A stretch of 64,000 bases of DNA, from contig NC_007626.1 in NCBI RefSeq assembly GCF_000009985.1, positions 310,001 to 374,000 of the forward strand. The letters are read 5' to 3'. Of this stretch, positions 19,782-28,000 are shown piece by piece; position 1 is the stretch's first letter, and each line of letters opens with the position of its first letter. The notes beneath the pieces were generated by a model. It searched no databases. It saw nothing but the letters and a program-made list of their open reading frames with translations, and was not told the DNA's origin. The translations under genes were made by a program, and so were the position numbers. Source of the DNA: Paramagnetospirillum magneticum AMB-1. Lineage in GTDB: Bacteria; Pseudomonadota; Alphaproteobacteria; Rhodospirillales; Magnetospirillaceae.

Positions 19782-20765
19782 CCACAGGGCCAGGATCACC
19801 AGCCCCACCTGAAGCAGGCAGGCCACCGTATAAAGATGCAAGGCCCGCTGAATGTCGGCGGGTTCCGCCCGGGCGCGGCCCGTTCCGATCCACTTTTCGT
19901 CCACGGTCAGCCCCGGATATTTGCGCGGCCCCCCCAGGGCCAGACCCAGGGCGCCGGCCGCCGCCGCCTCGGGCCAGCCGGAATTGGGCGAACGGTGATG
20001 GCGGGCATCCCTCAGCATGGTGACCAGGGCGCTCCACGGACGGCCCCTCGGCACGAAGGGCGCGGCGAGAACCAGCAGCAGCCCGGCCAGCCGGGCCGGG
20101 ATCAGGTTCAGCAGGTCGTCCAGCCGGGCCGAGGCCATGCCGAAGGCCCGGTACTTGTCGTTGCGGTGGCCGATCATGGAATCGGCGGTGTTGATGGTCT
20201 TGTACAGCAGCAGGCCGGGCAGGCCGAGAATGGCGTACCAGAAGACCGGCGCCACTACCCCGTCGCCGAAATTCTCGGCCAGGCTTTCGATGGCGGCGCG
20301 GACCACTCCGTGGGAATCCAGGCTTTGCGGGTCGCGTCCCACGATGCGCGACACGGCGTAGCGCCCGGCCTCCAGCCCGCTGTCCTTCAGGGCCATGGCC
20401 ACGTCGTAGACATGCTCGAACAGCGAGCGCTGGGCCAGCAGGGTGGCGGCGACGAAGACCTCGAACAGCCAGGCATGGGGCAGGGTGCGGGCCAGGAAGG
20501 CCATGATCGCGCCGAGTCCCAGGGCGCCGAGGCCGAGGCCCAGCGCCACCAGGATGCCGCGGCGGCGGCGGTCGGCCTCGGACCGATCCGGCCGGTTCAG
20601 GCGGCGGTCCAACAGGCCGATAACGCGCCCGATCAGCACCACCGGGTGGGGCAGGATGCGGAACAGCGGCCCCATCTCGCCCAGGGTGGCGTCGACGGCC
20701 ATGGCCATGAACAGCAGCATCAGCCCGTCGGGCGCGTGGGTGGAATGCATGAACAGCGGAAACAT
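19770..20765 (-). CDS. cobD: adenosylcobinamide-phosphate synthase CobD/CbiB
   Basis: A 331-residue membrane protein that attaches the aminopropanol arm to adenosylcobyric acid. Family signatures are visible: HPVVLIGRVIGLLDRRLN, ESLAENFGDGVVAPVFW, KTINTADSMIGHRN and PARLAGLLL. About five hydrophobic segments fit an inner-membrane enzyme. I take ATG 20765; a TTG 12 codons upstream (20801) and later Met codons are alternatives, none with a strong ribosome site. It is convergent with cobQ, so it is not in the same transcript although its product acts directly after CobQ. Confidence 0.95.
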   Translation of the reverse strand: MFPLFMHSTHAPDGLMLLFMAMAVDATLGEMGPLFRILPHPVVLIGRVIGLLDRRLNRPDRSEADRRRRGILVALGLGLGALGLGAIMAFLARTLPHAWLFEVFVAATLLAQRSLFEHVYDVAMALKDSGLEAGRYAVSRIVGRDPQSLDSHGVVRAAIESLAENFGDGVVAPVFWYAILGLPGLLLYKTINTADSMIGHRNDKYRAFGMASARLDDLLNLIPARLAGLLLVLAAPFVPRGRPWSALVTMLRDARHHRSPNSGWPEAAAAGALGLALGGPRKYPGLTVDEKWIGTGRARAEPADIQRALHLYTVACLLQVGLVILALWLQA

Positions 20766-20911
20766 GGAGCCAAGATTGTCGGGGCGGGCGAGCCCCGTCA
20801 ACCGGGATGATTTGGCTGGAATCGTTCGGGCTCTCCCGCCTATAGTCCGCGCTTCAAACCGGCCGGAGGCATGGACCAGCCGGGCGGCTCGAAGGCAAGG
20901 ACCAGGGCGAG

Positions 20912-21892
20912 ATGAGCGAGAAGATCGGTGTGATGTTATGCGGCCACGGCAGCCGCGATGTGGATGCCATCCGGGAATTCCAGGCGCTGGCCGGGCATCT
21001 GACCCGGCGCCTGCCCCAATACGAGGTGGAGTCCGGTTTCCTGGAATTCGCCACCCCCATCATCCGCACCAGCCTCGATGCCCTGAAGGCCAAGGGCGTG
21101 TCGCGCATCCTGGCGGTGCCGGGCATGCTGTTCGCCGCCGGTCACGTGAAGAATGACCTGCCGTGGGAGATCAACTCCTTTGCCGCCGAGAATCCCGGCC
21201 TGCCCATCACCTTCGGCCGTGAACTGGCCATCGACACCAAGCTGCTGGCCGCGGCGCGGGCCCGCATCGAGGAGGCCGAGGCCGCCTCGAACGTCGCCAT
21301 CGAGCGCAAGGACACCTTGCTGCTGGTGGTGGGGCGCGGCACCAACGACCCCGACGCCAATTCCAATATCGCCAAGGTGGCGCGCATGCTGTGGGAAGGC
21401 ATGGGCTTCGGTTGGGCCGAGATCGCCTTTTCCGGCGTGGCCTATCCCCTGGTGGACCAGGCCCTGGAGCGGGTGACCCGGCTGGGCTACAAGCGGGTCG
21501 TCGTCTTCCCGTATTTCCTGTTCACCGGCATCCTGGTCAAGCGCATCTACGAGTGGACCGATCAAGCCGCCGCTGCCCATCCCGGAATCGAGTTCCTCAA
21601 GGCGCCTTACCTCAACGACCACCCCCTGGTGATCGACAGCTTCGTCGAGCGGGTGGGGGAAATCCTCGACGGCTCGCCCGCCATGAACTGCTCGCTCTGC
21701 AAGTACCGCGAACAGGTGGTGGGCTACGAGGCCTCGGTCGGCGCCGTCCAGGCCGGGCATCACCACCATGTGCGCGGCATCGGCACCGACGAGGATCACG
21801 GCCATCATCATGACCACGGTCACGGGCATGATCACGATCATGGTCACCATCACGGCCACGGTCACGCCTACCGCCCCCACCGTCACGACTGA
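20912..21892 (+). CDS. cbiX: CbiX-type sirohydrochlorin cobaltochelatase with His-rich tail
   Basis: A 326-residue class II chelatase that inserts cobalt into sirohydrochlorin. Two chelatase repeats are seen: the first carries His12 (MLCGHGSRDVD), and the second VVGRGTNDPDANSN and GVAYPLVDQAL. A Cys pair (NCSLCKYREQVVGYE) follows. The last 45 residues (282-326) contain 20 His in HGH/HDH runs, a likely cobalt-storage or delivery tail. ATG 20912 has an AGGGCGAG site. It heads the plus-strand run cbiX-cobH-cobL-cobI-cbiG/cobJ and implies early cobalt insertion. Confidence 0.93.
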   Translation: MSEKIGVMLCGHGSRDVDAIREFQALAGHLTRRLPQYEVESGFLEFATPIIRTSLDALKAKGVSRILAVPGMLFAAGHVKNDLPWEINSFAAENPGLPITFGRELAIDTKLLAAARARIEEAEAASNVAIERKDTLLLVVGRGTNDPDANSNIAKVARMLWEGMGFGWAEIAFSGVAYPLVDQALERVTRLGYKRVVVFPYFLFTGILVKRIYEWTDQAAAAHPGIEFLKAPYLNDHPLVIDSFVERVGEILDGSPAMNCSLCKYREQVVGYEASVGAVQAGHHHHVRGIGTDEDHGHHHDHGHGHDHDHGHHHGHGHAYRPHRHD

Positions 21893-21900
21893 GGCGTTCC

Positions 21901-22518
21901 ATGGGCGCCTGGATCAGTGACCCCGCCGAAATCTACCGCCAAAGCTTCGCCACCATCCGGGCCGAGGCCGATCTGGCCCGCATGCCCACCGATCTGGCCG
22001 ATCTGGCGGTGCGGGTGGTGCATGCCTGCGGCATGACCGACATCGCCGCCGATCTGGCCTGGAGCGAGGGCGCCGGCCAAGCGGGGGCCGAGGCGCTGCG
22101 GCGCGGCGCTCCCATCCTGGTGGATGCCGAGATGGTGGCCCACGGCATCATCCGGCGCAATCTGCCCGCCGACAACCGGGTGATCTGCACCCTGAACGAG
22201 GTGACCCAGGCCGAGGCCAAGGCGGCGTCCACCACCCGTTCGGCCCTGGGGGTCGAGAAGTGGCTGCCCCATCTGGGCGGCGCGGTGGTGGCGGTGGGCA
22301 ATGCCCCTACCGCCCTGTTCCGGCTGCTGGAACTGGTCGAGGCGGGCGCCCCCCGCCCGGCGGTGATCCTGGGCTTCGCCGTGGGCTTCGTCGGTGCGGT
22401 GGAGAGCAAGGACGCCCTGATCGCCTCGGGCCTGCCCCATGTGGCGCTCAAGGGCCGCCGGGGCGGCAGCGCCATGGCGGCGGCAGCGGTCAACGCCCTG
22501 GCGGGGGGATTGAAATGA
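21901..22518 (+). CDS. cobH: precorrin-8X methylmutase (CobH/CbiC)
   Basis: A 205-residue isomerase that moves the C11 methyl to C12, making hydrogenobyrinate or its cobalt form cobyrinate. His41 in VRVVHACGM matches the catalytic His of the family, and TRSALGVEKW and ALKGRRGGSAMA are conserved. It begins eight bases after cbiX. Its stop forms an ATGA overlap with a 47-codon open frame that runs through an inverted repeat to the start of cobL. Confidence 0.96.
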   Translation: MGAWISDPAEIYRQSFATIRAEADLARMPTDLADLAVRVVHACGMTDIAADLAWSEGAGQAGAEALRRGAPILVDAEMVAHGIIRRNLPADNRVICTLNEVTQAEAKAASTTRSALGVEKWLPHLGGAVVAVGNAPTALFRLLELVEAGAPRPAVILGFAVGFVGAVESKDALIASGLPHVALKGRRGGSAMAAAAVNALAGGLK

Positions 22519-22658
22519 GCCTTTCCGCCCTGTCATCCCGAGCCTGGCGAGGGATCTCCGCTTGGCGGGGCGGTGCCCATGCTGAAAAGCCGTACCAGGA
22601 TGAGATCCCTCCTCCCGTTGGTCGTCGGGATGACATGCCTTGGGAGACGCTTCCATGA
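22515..22658 (+). other. 47-codon open frame bridging cobH and cobL
   Basis: This short frame starts at an ATG overlapping the cobH stop (ATGA) and ends at a TGA overlapping the cobL start (ATGA). Nearly all of it is the inverted repeat at 22531-22635, and the peptide (MSLSALSSRAWRG...) looks like no known protein. It is probably not a functional protein. The notable point is that the repeat has no in-frame stop, so ribosomes leaving cobH could translate through and reinitiate at cobL. Confidence 0.4.
22531..22635. repeat. 105-bp imperfect inverted repeat inside the cob operon
   Basis: The outer arms TGTCATCCCGA (22531-22541) and TCGGGATGACA (22625-22635) are perfect complements. Inner arms GAGGGATCT (22549-22557) and AGATCCCTC (22603-22611) also pair perfectly. 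The element looks like the TGTCATCC...GGATCT palindromic repeats dispersed in many proteobacterial genomes. No second copy is visible in this window. As RNA it would form a long hairpin between cobH and cobL. Confidence 0.85.
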
Positions 22659-23830
22659 TCACCGTGATCGGCATCGGCGAGGACGGTCTCGACGGTCTTT
22701 CCGCCGCAGCCCGGACTCTGGTCGATGGCGCCGAGGTGCTGGTGGGCGGTGCCCGCCATCTGGCGATGATTCCCGCCAATGGTGCCGAACGGCTGACCTG
22801 GGCCTCGCCCTTCGCCGACAGCCGCACCCTGCTGGAAGCCCGCGCCGACAAGCGCATGGTGGTGCTGGCCAGCGGCGAGCCCCTGTGGTTCGGCGCCGCT
22901 GTCACCCTGACGGGCTGGTTCGGGGCCGACCGGGTGAGCGTGGTTCCCCATCCCGGCGCCTTTTCCCTGGCCTGCGCCCACTTGGGCTGGGCCATGCAGG
23001 ATTGCCTGTTCCTCACCATTCACGGCCGGCCGCTGGACTCCCTGGCGCCGCATCTGGCTCCGGGCCGGCGTCTGCTGATCCTGGCCGAGGATCGGACCAG
23101 TCCGGCCAAGGTGGTGGCCTTGTTGGCTCAGCATGGATACGGGGCCAGCCCGGTGGTGGTGCTGGAGAATCTGGGCGGAGCGGCCGAGCGGATCACCGAT
23201 GTTTCCGGCTGCGCCTCGGATCTCTGCGTGGTGGCGGTGGAGTGCCGTCTGGACCGGGGCGTCCGGCCCCTGTCCACCGTGCCGGGCCTGCCCGACGAGG
23301 CCTTCGAGCACGACGGGCAATTGACCAAGCGCGATATCCGCGCCGCGACCCTGGCCGCCCTGGCACCCCTGCCCGGTCAGGTGCTGTGGGACGTGGGGGC
23401 GGGCTGCGGCTCCATCGCCATCGAGTGGATGCGGGCCGGCGGACAAGCCGTGGCCATCGAGAGCAAGCCCGAGCGCCTGGACCGCATCGCCCGCAACGCG
23501 GCGCGCCTGGGCGTGCCGGGACTGGAGATCATCGCCGGCCGGGCGCCCGATGCGCTGCCCCTGGACCGCGAGCCGCCCGACGCCATTTTCGTGGGCGGCG
23601 GGGTGTCCGAGGCCGGGCTGCTGGATATCTGCTGGTCGGCCCTGGGGCGCGGCGGGCGGCTGGTGGCTAATGCGGTGACCATGGAGGGCGAGGCGGCGCT
23701 GGTCGCCCTGTTCGGCCTGCACGGCGGCGAGATGACCCGGCTGTCCGTGGCCCATCTCGACCGGGTGGGCGGCTTCCACGCCTGGCATCCGGCCATGCCG
23801 GTGACCCGCTATGTGGGGTGGAAGAAATGA
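22655..23830 (+). CDS. cobL: precorrin-6Y C5,15-methyltransferase (decarboxylating) CobL (CbiE-CbiT)
   Basis: A 391-residue two-domain enzyme. Residues 1 to about 200 are the CbiE-type tetrapyrrole methylase (ITVIGIGEDG, VPHPGAFSLAC); residues about 205-391 are the CbiT-type Rossmann methyltransferase (WDVGAGCGSIAIEW) that methylates C15 and decarboxylates the C12 acetate. ATG 22655 has a GGGAG site; a GTG-type start five codons upstream is less likely. The ATGA overlap with cobI downstream shows translational coupling. Confidence 0.96.
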   Translation: MITVIGIGEDGLDGLSAAARTLVDGAEVLVGGARHLAMIPANGAERLTWASPFADSRTLLEARADKRMVVLASGEPLWFGAAVTLTGWFGADRVSVVPHPGAFSLACAHLGWAMQDCLFLTIHGRPLDSLAPHLAPGRRLLILAEDRTSPAKVVALLAQHGYGASPVVVLENLGGAAERITDVSGCASDLCVVAVECRLDRGVRPLSTVPGLPDEAFEHDGQLTKRDIRAATLAALAPLPGQVLWDVGAGCGSIAIEWMRAGGQAVAIESKPERLDRIARNAARLGVPGLEIIAGRAPDALPLDREPPDAIFVGGGVSEAGLLDICWSALGRGGRLVANAVTMEGEAALVALFGLHGGEMTRLSVAHLDRVGGFHAWHPAMPVTRYVGWKK

Positions 23831-24525
23831 GCGCCACCCTCTACGGCATCGGCATCGGCCCCGGTGATTCGGAGCTTCTGACCCTCAAAGCGGTGCGCCT
23901 GATCGCCGAAGTTCCGGTGCTGGCCTGGCCGGCGCCGCTGGAAGGGGACGGGCTGGCGCGCACCATCGCGGCGCCGCATATTCCGGCGGGCAAGACAGAG
24001 ATTGCCATCCGCATGGGCTTCACCGTGGACCGTGACGGCACCGAAGCGGCCTATGACCGGGCGGCGGAAGAAATCGCCGCCCATCTGGACGCGGGCCGCG
24101 ACGTGGCGGTGCTGTGCGAGGGCGACCCATTCTTCTTCGGCTCGTTCATCTACCTGTTCGCCCGCCTGTCGCCCCGCTTCCCCGTCGAGGTGGTGCCCGG
24201 CGTGTCGTCCATCATGGCCGCCGCCGCCGATCTGCAGGCGCCGCTTTGCGCCTGGGATGACGGCGTGGCCGTCATTCCCGCCACCCGTACCGAGGCCGAG
24301 ATCGAGGCGGCGCTGGCGGCTTCGGACGCCGCGGTGATCATGAAAGTGGGCCGCCACCTGCCCAAGGTCCGGGGCGTGCTGCAGCGCCTGGGCCTGTGGG
24401 ACAAGGCCCGCATCGTGGAAAGGGTCGGTCTGCCGGGCCGCCGCGCCCACGACCCGGCCACCGTGACCGAGCTTCCCTATTTCTCCCTCATCCTGGTGCA
24501 CCGCAGAGGAAACGCATGGCTTTGA
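23827..24525 (+). CDS. cobI: precorrin-2 C20-methyltransferase (CobI/CbiL)
   Basis: A 232-residue tetrapyrrole methylase that methylates C20 of precorrin-2 or its cobalt form. The family motifs YGIGIGPGDSELLTLKAV, CEGDPFFFGSF and VVPGVSSIMAAAA are present. ATG 23827 overlaps the cobL stop (ATGA) and has a GGAAGAA site. The last ten bases overlap the next gene. Sequence alone does not say whether cobalt is already in the substrate; the CbiX and CbiG context favours cobalt-precorrin-2. Confidence 0.95.
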   Translation: MSATLYGIGIGPGDSELLTLKAVRLIAEVPVLAWPAPLEGDGLARTIAAPHIPAGKTEIAIRMGFTVDRDGTEAAYDRAAEEIAAHLDAGRDVAVLCEGDPFFFGSFIYLFARLSPRFPVEVVPGVSSIMAAAADLQAPLCAWDDGVAVIPATRTEAEIEAALAASDAAVIMKVGRHLPKVRGVLQRLGLWDKARIVERVGLPGRRAHDPATVTELPYFSLILVHRRGNAWL

Positions 24526-26309
24526 ACATTGCCCTGGTGGTGGTGACCCCCGCCGGACTGGAAACCGCCCGCGCCATCAAGGCCGTGCTGCCCGGTGCCT
24601 CGATCCACGGCCTGATCGGCCGGGTGGAGGGCGATGTGGGGTTCCAGGACACCGGCGCCCATCTGCGCGCCCTGTTCGCGGCGCGTACGCCGATCATCGG
24701 CATCTGCGCCGCCGGCATCCTGATCCGTGCCTTGGGGCCGGTGCTGGGCGACAAGCATTCCGAGCCGCCGGTCCTGGCCGCCGGCGTGGACGGCTCGTCG
24801 GTGGTGCCGCTGCTGGGCGGCCATCACGGCGCCAATGCCCTGGCCCGCCAGATCGCCCATGCCCTGGATGTCCGTCCCGCCCTGACCACCGCCGGGGAAC
24901 TGGCGCTGGGCGTGGCGCTGGATGACCCGCCGCCCGGTTGGCGGGTGGGCAATCCGGACGCGGCCAAGTCGGTGACCGCCGCTTTGCTGGCCGAGGAGGC
25001 GGTGGCGCTGGAGGTGGAGGCGGGAGACGTCGCCTGGCTGGACGGCCTGCCCTTCGTGGAAAAGGCCGAGCACACCATCCGGGTGACCGACCGGTCGGTC
25101 GAATTCGATGATCACGAACTGGTGCTGCATCCTCCGACCCTGACGCTGGGCGTGGGGTGCGAGCGCAATGCCTCGGCACAGGAGCTGATCGCCCTGGTCA
25201 AGGACGTGATGGCCCAGGAGGCGTTGTCGCCCAAATCCATCGCCTGTGTCGCCAGTATCGATCTCAAGGCCGATGAGGCGGCGGTGCACGCCCTGGCCGC
25301 CGAATTGGGCGTGCCCGCCCGCTTCTTCAGCCCGGCCGAGTTGGAGGCCGAGGCGCCGCGCCTGGCCAATCCCTCCGACGTGGTGTTCGCCGAAACCGGT
25401 TGCCACGGCGTGGCCGAAGGCGCCGCCCTGGCGGCGGCGGGCGCCGACGCCACCTTGGTGGTGCCCAAGGTCAAGGGGGCGCGCACCACCATGGCCCTGG
25501 CCCGTTCGCCCCGGGCCATCGACGCCCGGACGGTCGGCCGGGCGCGGGGCCGGCTGTTCGTGGTGGGCATCGGCCCGGGCACGCCGCAATGGCGCTCGCC
25601 CGAGGCCCAGGCCGCCATCGAGGCCAGCAGCGATCTGGTGGGCTATGGCCTGTATCTGGATCTGCTGGGCTCGGCGGCGCACGGCAAGGAGCGGCACGAA
25701 AGCGCGCTGGGTGCCGAGGAGGCCCGGGCCGCCCGTGCCCTGGACCTCGCCGCCGAGGGGCGCACGGTCAGCCTGGTGTGCTCGGGCGATCCCGGCATCT
25801 ATGCCCTGGCCACCCTGGTGTTCGAGCTGCTGGACCGCAGGGCGCGCGCCGACTGGAACCGGGTCGAGATCACCGTGGTGCCGGGCATCTCGGCGCTGCA
25901 GGCGGCGGCGGCGCGGGCCGGCGCTCCGGTCAATCACGATTTCTGCACCATCTCGCTGTCGGACCTGCTGACCCCGTGGGAGAGCATCGAGACCCGCCTC
26001 AAGGCCGCCGCCATGGCCGATTTCGTGGTGTGCTTCTACAATCCCGTCTCCCAGCGCCGCCGCGACCAGTTGCCCAAGGCCCGCGACATTCTGCTGTCGG
26101 GCCGCGGTCCCGACACGCCGGTGATCCTGGCCCGGCAGCTGGGACGCCCCGGCGAAACGGTGGAGGTCATCCGCCTCGCCGACCTGGACGTGGACAAGGT
26201 GGACATGCTGACCATGGTGGTGGTGGGCTCCAGCGAGACCCGCACCTTCACCGCCGGCCAGCATGCCTGGACCTATACGCCCAGGGGCTACGGCAAGAAG
26301 ATGGTGTAA
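24516..26309 (+). CDS. CbiG-CobJ fusion: cobalt-precorrin-5A hydrolase / precorrin-3B C17-methyltransferase
   Basis: A 597-residue fusion. Residues 1 to about 335 are CbiG-like: an N-terminal part (LVVVTPAGLETA, ICAAGILIRALGP, GGHHGAN) and a C-terminal CobE-type part (LGVGCERNAS, FAETGCHGVAEGAAL). Residues about 346-597 are the CobJ/CbiH tetrapyrrole methylase (LFVVGIGPGTPQW, VCSGDPGIYA, VVPGISALQAAAARAG). CbiG opens the delta-lactone and releases acetaldehyde in the oxygen-independent pathway; CobJ/CbiH contracts the ring by C17 methylation. ATG 24516 lies inside the end of cobI. This is the last gene of the cob run; hairpin repeats follow. Confidence 0.93.
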   Translation: MALNIALVVVTPAGLETARAIKAVLPGASIHGLIGRVEGDVGFQDTGAHLRALFAARTPIIGICAAGILIRALGPVLGDKHSEPPVLAAGVDGSSVVPLLGGHHGANALARQIAHALDVRPALTTAGELALGVALDDPPPGWRVGNPDAAKSVTAALLAEEAVALEVEAGDVAWLDGLPFVEKAEHTIRVTDRSVEFDDHELVLHPPTLTLGVGCERNASAQELIALVKDVMAQEALSPKSIACVASIDLKADEAAVHALAAELGVPARFFSPAELEAEAPRLANPSDVVFAETGCHGVAEGAALAAAGADATLVVPKVKGARTTMALARSPRAIDARTVGRARGRLFVVGIGPGTPQWRSPEAQAAIEASSDLVGYGLYLDLLGSAAHGKERHESALGAEEARAARALDLAAEGRTVSLVCSGDPGIYALATLVFELLDRRARADWNRVEITVVPGISALQAAAARAGAPVNHDFCTISLSDLLTPWESIETRLKAAAMADFVVCFYNPVSQRRRDQLPKARDILLSGRGPDTPVILARQLGRPGETVEVIRLADLDVDKVDMLTMVVVGSSETRTFTAGQHAWTYTPRGYGKKMV

Positions 26310-26318
26310 TACGGTCTC

Positions 26319-26374
26319 CGGGCGGGCTGCCGCCCGCACCCGCATGGGGCGATGCCCCATACCCCCTTATTTTC
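26319..26374 (+). repeat. dispersed double-hairpin repeat, copy A
   Basis: Two perfect 7-bp stems in a row: CGGGCGG/CCGCCCG (26319-26336) and ATGGGGC/GCCCCAT (26344-26360), followed by CCCCCTTATTTT. The same element occurs reversed at 50765-50820 with about 85 percent identity by eye. It sits just downstream of the cob operon in the operon's own orientation, so it may end or protect the transcript. Confidence 0.85.
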
Positions 26375-26388
26375 AAATAGATGGAGGG

Positions 26389-26474
26389 CCGGGAGGCTTT
26401 GCCTCTCGGTCGGGGTTCGGGGCGGAAGCCCCGAAGTGTTCAAACGGAGTTCGCATAAGGGGACGCTTGCCCCT
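26389..26474. repeat. three further hairpins upstream of the M48 peptidase gene
   Basis: Continuing from copy A there is a 9-bp stem with one mismatch (26389-26397 with 26401-26409), a perfect 8-bp stem with a GGAA loop (TTCGGGGC/GCCCCGAA, 26416-26435) and AGGGG/CCCCT (26458-26474). With copy A this makes five stem-loops in about 155 bases of non-coding sequence. Beyond them, 26475-26527 holds only the leader and ribosome site of the next gene. Confidence 0.7.
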
Positions 26475-26527
26475 GCTCCTGGACGTCGTATCATTCCCCT
26501 CCGGTTTTTCATCCGCCCGAGGGAACC

Positions 26528-27985
26528 ATGCGCCGTGCCTCCACCCTGCTTGCCGCCCTGCTGGCCTCGACCCTGCTGACCTCGTGCCAGGTGGCACCGG
26601 GCACGGGCAAGAGCAACTTCAACATCATGTCGGCCGAGGAAGAGCAGAAGATGGGCGCCGAGGCCCATCCCGACGTTCTCAAGCAATATGGCGGCGTGTA
26701 TGACGACCCCAAGATGCAGGCCTATGTGGCCGGCATCGGCAAGCGTCTGGTCGGCAATACCGAGACGCCCGGCGCCCCCTTCCGCTTCACGGTGCTGAAC
26801 AGCAACATCGTCAACGCCTTCGCCCTGCCGGGCGGATATGTCTATGTGTCACGGGGATTGCTGGCCCTGGCCGATGACGAGGCGGAACTGGCCGGCGTGG
26901 TCGGCCACGAGATCGGCCATGTCACCGGACGCCACACCGCCCAGCGCTACAGCCAGTCCATCGCCGCCAATATCGCCACCGGCGTGCTGGGCGCGGTGGT
27001 CGGCGCCGTGACCGGCGTGTCGGGGGTGGGCGACATCGCCCAGCTGGGCGCCGCCGCCTATATCCAGGGCTATTCCCGCGAGAACGAAAGCGAGGCCGAC
27101 GAGCTGGGCATCCGCTACATGAGTGTCAGCGGCTGGAATCCCGACGGCATGACCACCTTCCTGGGCAAGCTGCGCGACCAGGCGCGGCTGGAGGCGGTGC
27201 TGGCCGGGCGCTCTCCCGACGAGGTGGACGAGACCTCGCTGTTCGCCAGCCATCCCCGCACCCTCGACCGGGTCAGGGATGCGGCCAATCTGGCCAAGGG
27301 AGCCGATCACAAGGGCGCCATGGGGCGCGACCAGTACCTTGCCCATGTGGAAGGGCTACTGGTGGGCGACGATCCCGACGAGGGCGTGGTGCGCGGCCGG
27401 GTGTTCTCCCATGCCGGGCTGGGCATCCGCTACGAGGTGCCGGCCGGCTTCCGCCTGATCAACGGTCCCAAGGCGGTGATGGCGGTCCACAAGGACGGCT
27501 CGGCGATCCGCTTCGACATGGGGGCCGAGGCCCATGGCGACATGACCAATTATCTCCAGACCCAATGGGCCAAGGGAACCCGGCTGTCCTCCATCGAGGC
27601 GCTGGAGATCAACGGCCTCGCCGCCGCCACCGGCTTGGCCCGGCTCAACACCAACAAGGGCGCTATGGATGCCCGCCTGCTGGCGGTGAAGAACGGCAAG
27701 TCCACCTACCGCTTTCTCTACCTCACGCCGCCCAACCTGACCGCCGCCCATGCCCAGGAGTTCAAGACCTCGGGCCTCAGCTTGCGCAAGCTGACCGAGG
27801 CGGAGAAAACGGCCATGAAGCCGCTACGCCTGAAGATCATCACCGCCAAGGCCGGAGACACGGTGGAAAAGCTGGCCGAGCAGATGCCCTACGAGGAACA
27901 CAAGGTGGAGCGCTTCCGGGTACTGAACGGACTGGCCGAGACCGAGACCGTCAAGCCGGGGCAGAAGCTGAAGATGGTTATCTGA
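26528..27985 (+). CDS. M48 family metallopeptidase lipoprotein with C-terminal LysM
   Basis: A 485-residue envelope protease. The lipobox LLTSC places lipidated Cys20 at the mature N-terminus, so it should be membrane-anchored in the periplasm (BepA/YfgC-like). The M48 zinc site is HEIGHVTGRH (residues 127-136) with the third ligand in NESEADELG. A middle domain of unknown type (about 280-430) follows, and a LysM-like module closes the protein (ITAKAGDTVEKLAEQM ... VKPGQKLKMVI), suggesting peptidoglycan binding. ATG 26528 has a GAGGGAA site. It converges on rppH with a 15-base gap. Confidence 0.93.
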   Translation: MRRASTLLAALLASTLLTSCQVAPGTGKSNFNIMSAEEEQKMGAEAHPDVLKQYGGVYDDPKMQAYVAGIGKRLVGNTETPGAPFRFTVLNSNIVNAFALPGGYVYVSRGLLALADDEAELAGVVGHEIGHVTGRHTAQRYSQSIAANIATGVLGAVVGAVTGVSGVGDIAQLGAAAYIQGYSRENESEADELGIRYMSVSGWNPDGMTTFLGKLRDQARLEAVLAGRSPDEVDETSLFASHPRTLDRVRDAANLAKGADHKGAMGRDQYLAHVEGLLVGDDPDEGVVRGRVFSHAGLGIRYEVPAGFRLINGPKAVMAVHKDGSAIRFDMGAEAHGDMTNYLQTQWAKGTRLSSIEALEINGLAAATGLARLNTNKGAMDARLLAVKNGKSTYRFLYLTPPNLTAAHAQEFKTSGLSLRKLTEAEKTAMKPLRLKIITAKAGDTVEKLAEQMPYEEHKVERFRVLNGLAETETVKPGQKLKMVI

Positions 27986-28000
27986 GGCCAATCCCGAACG

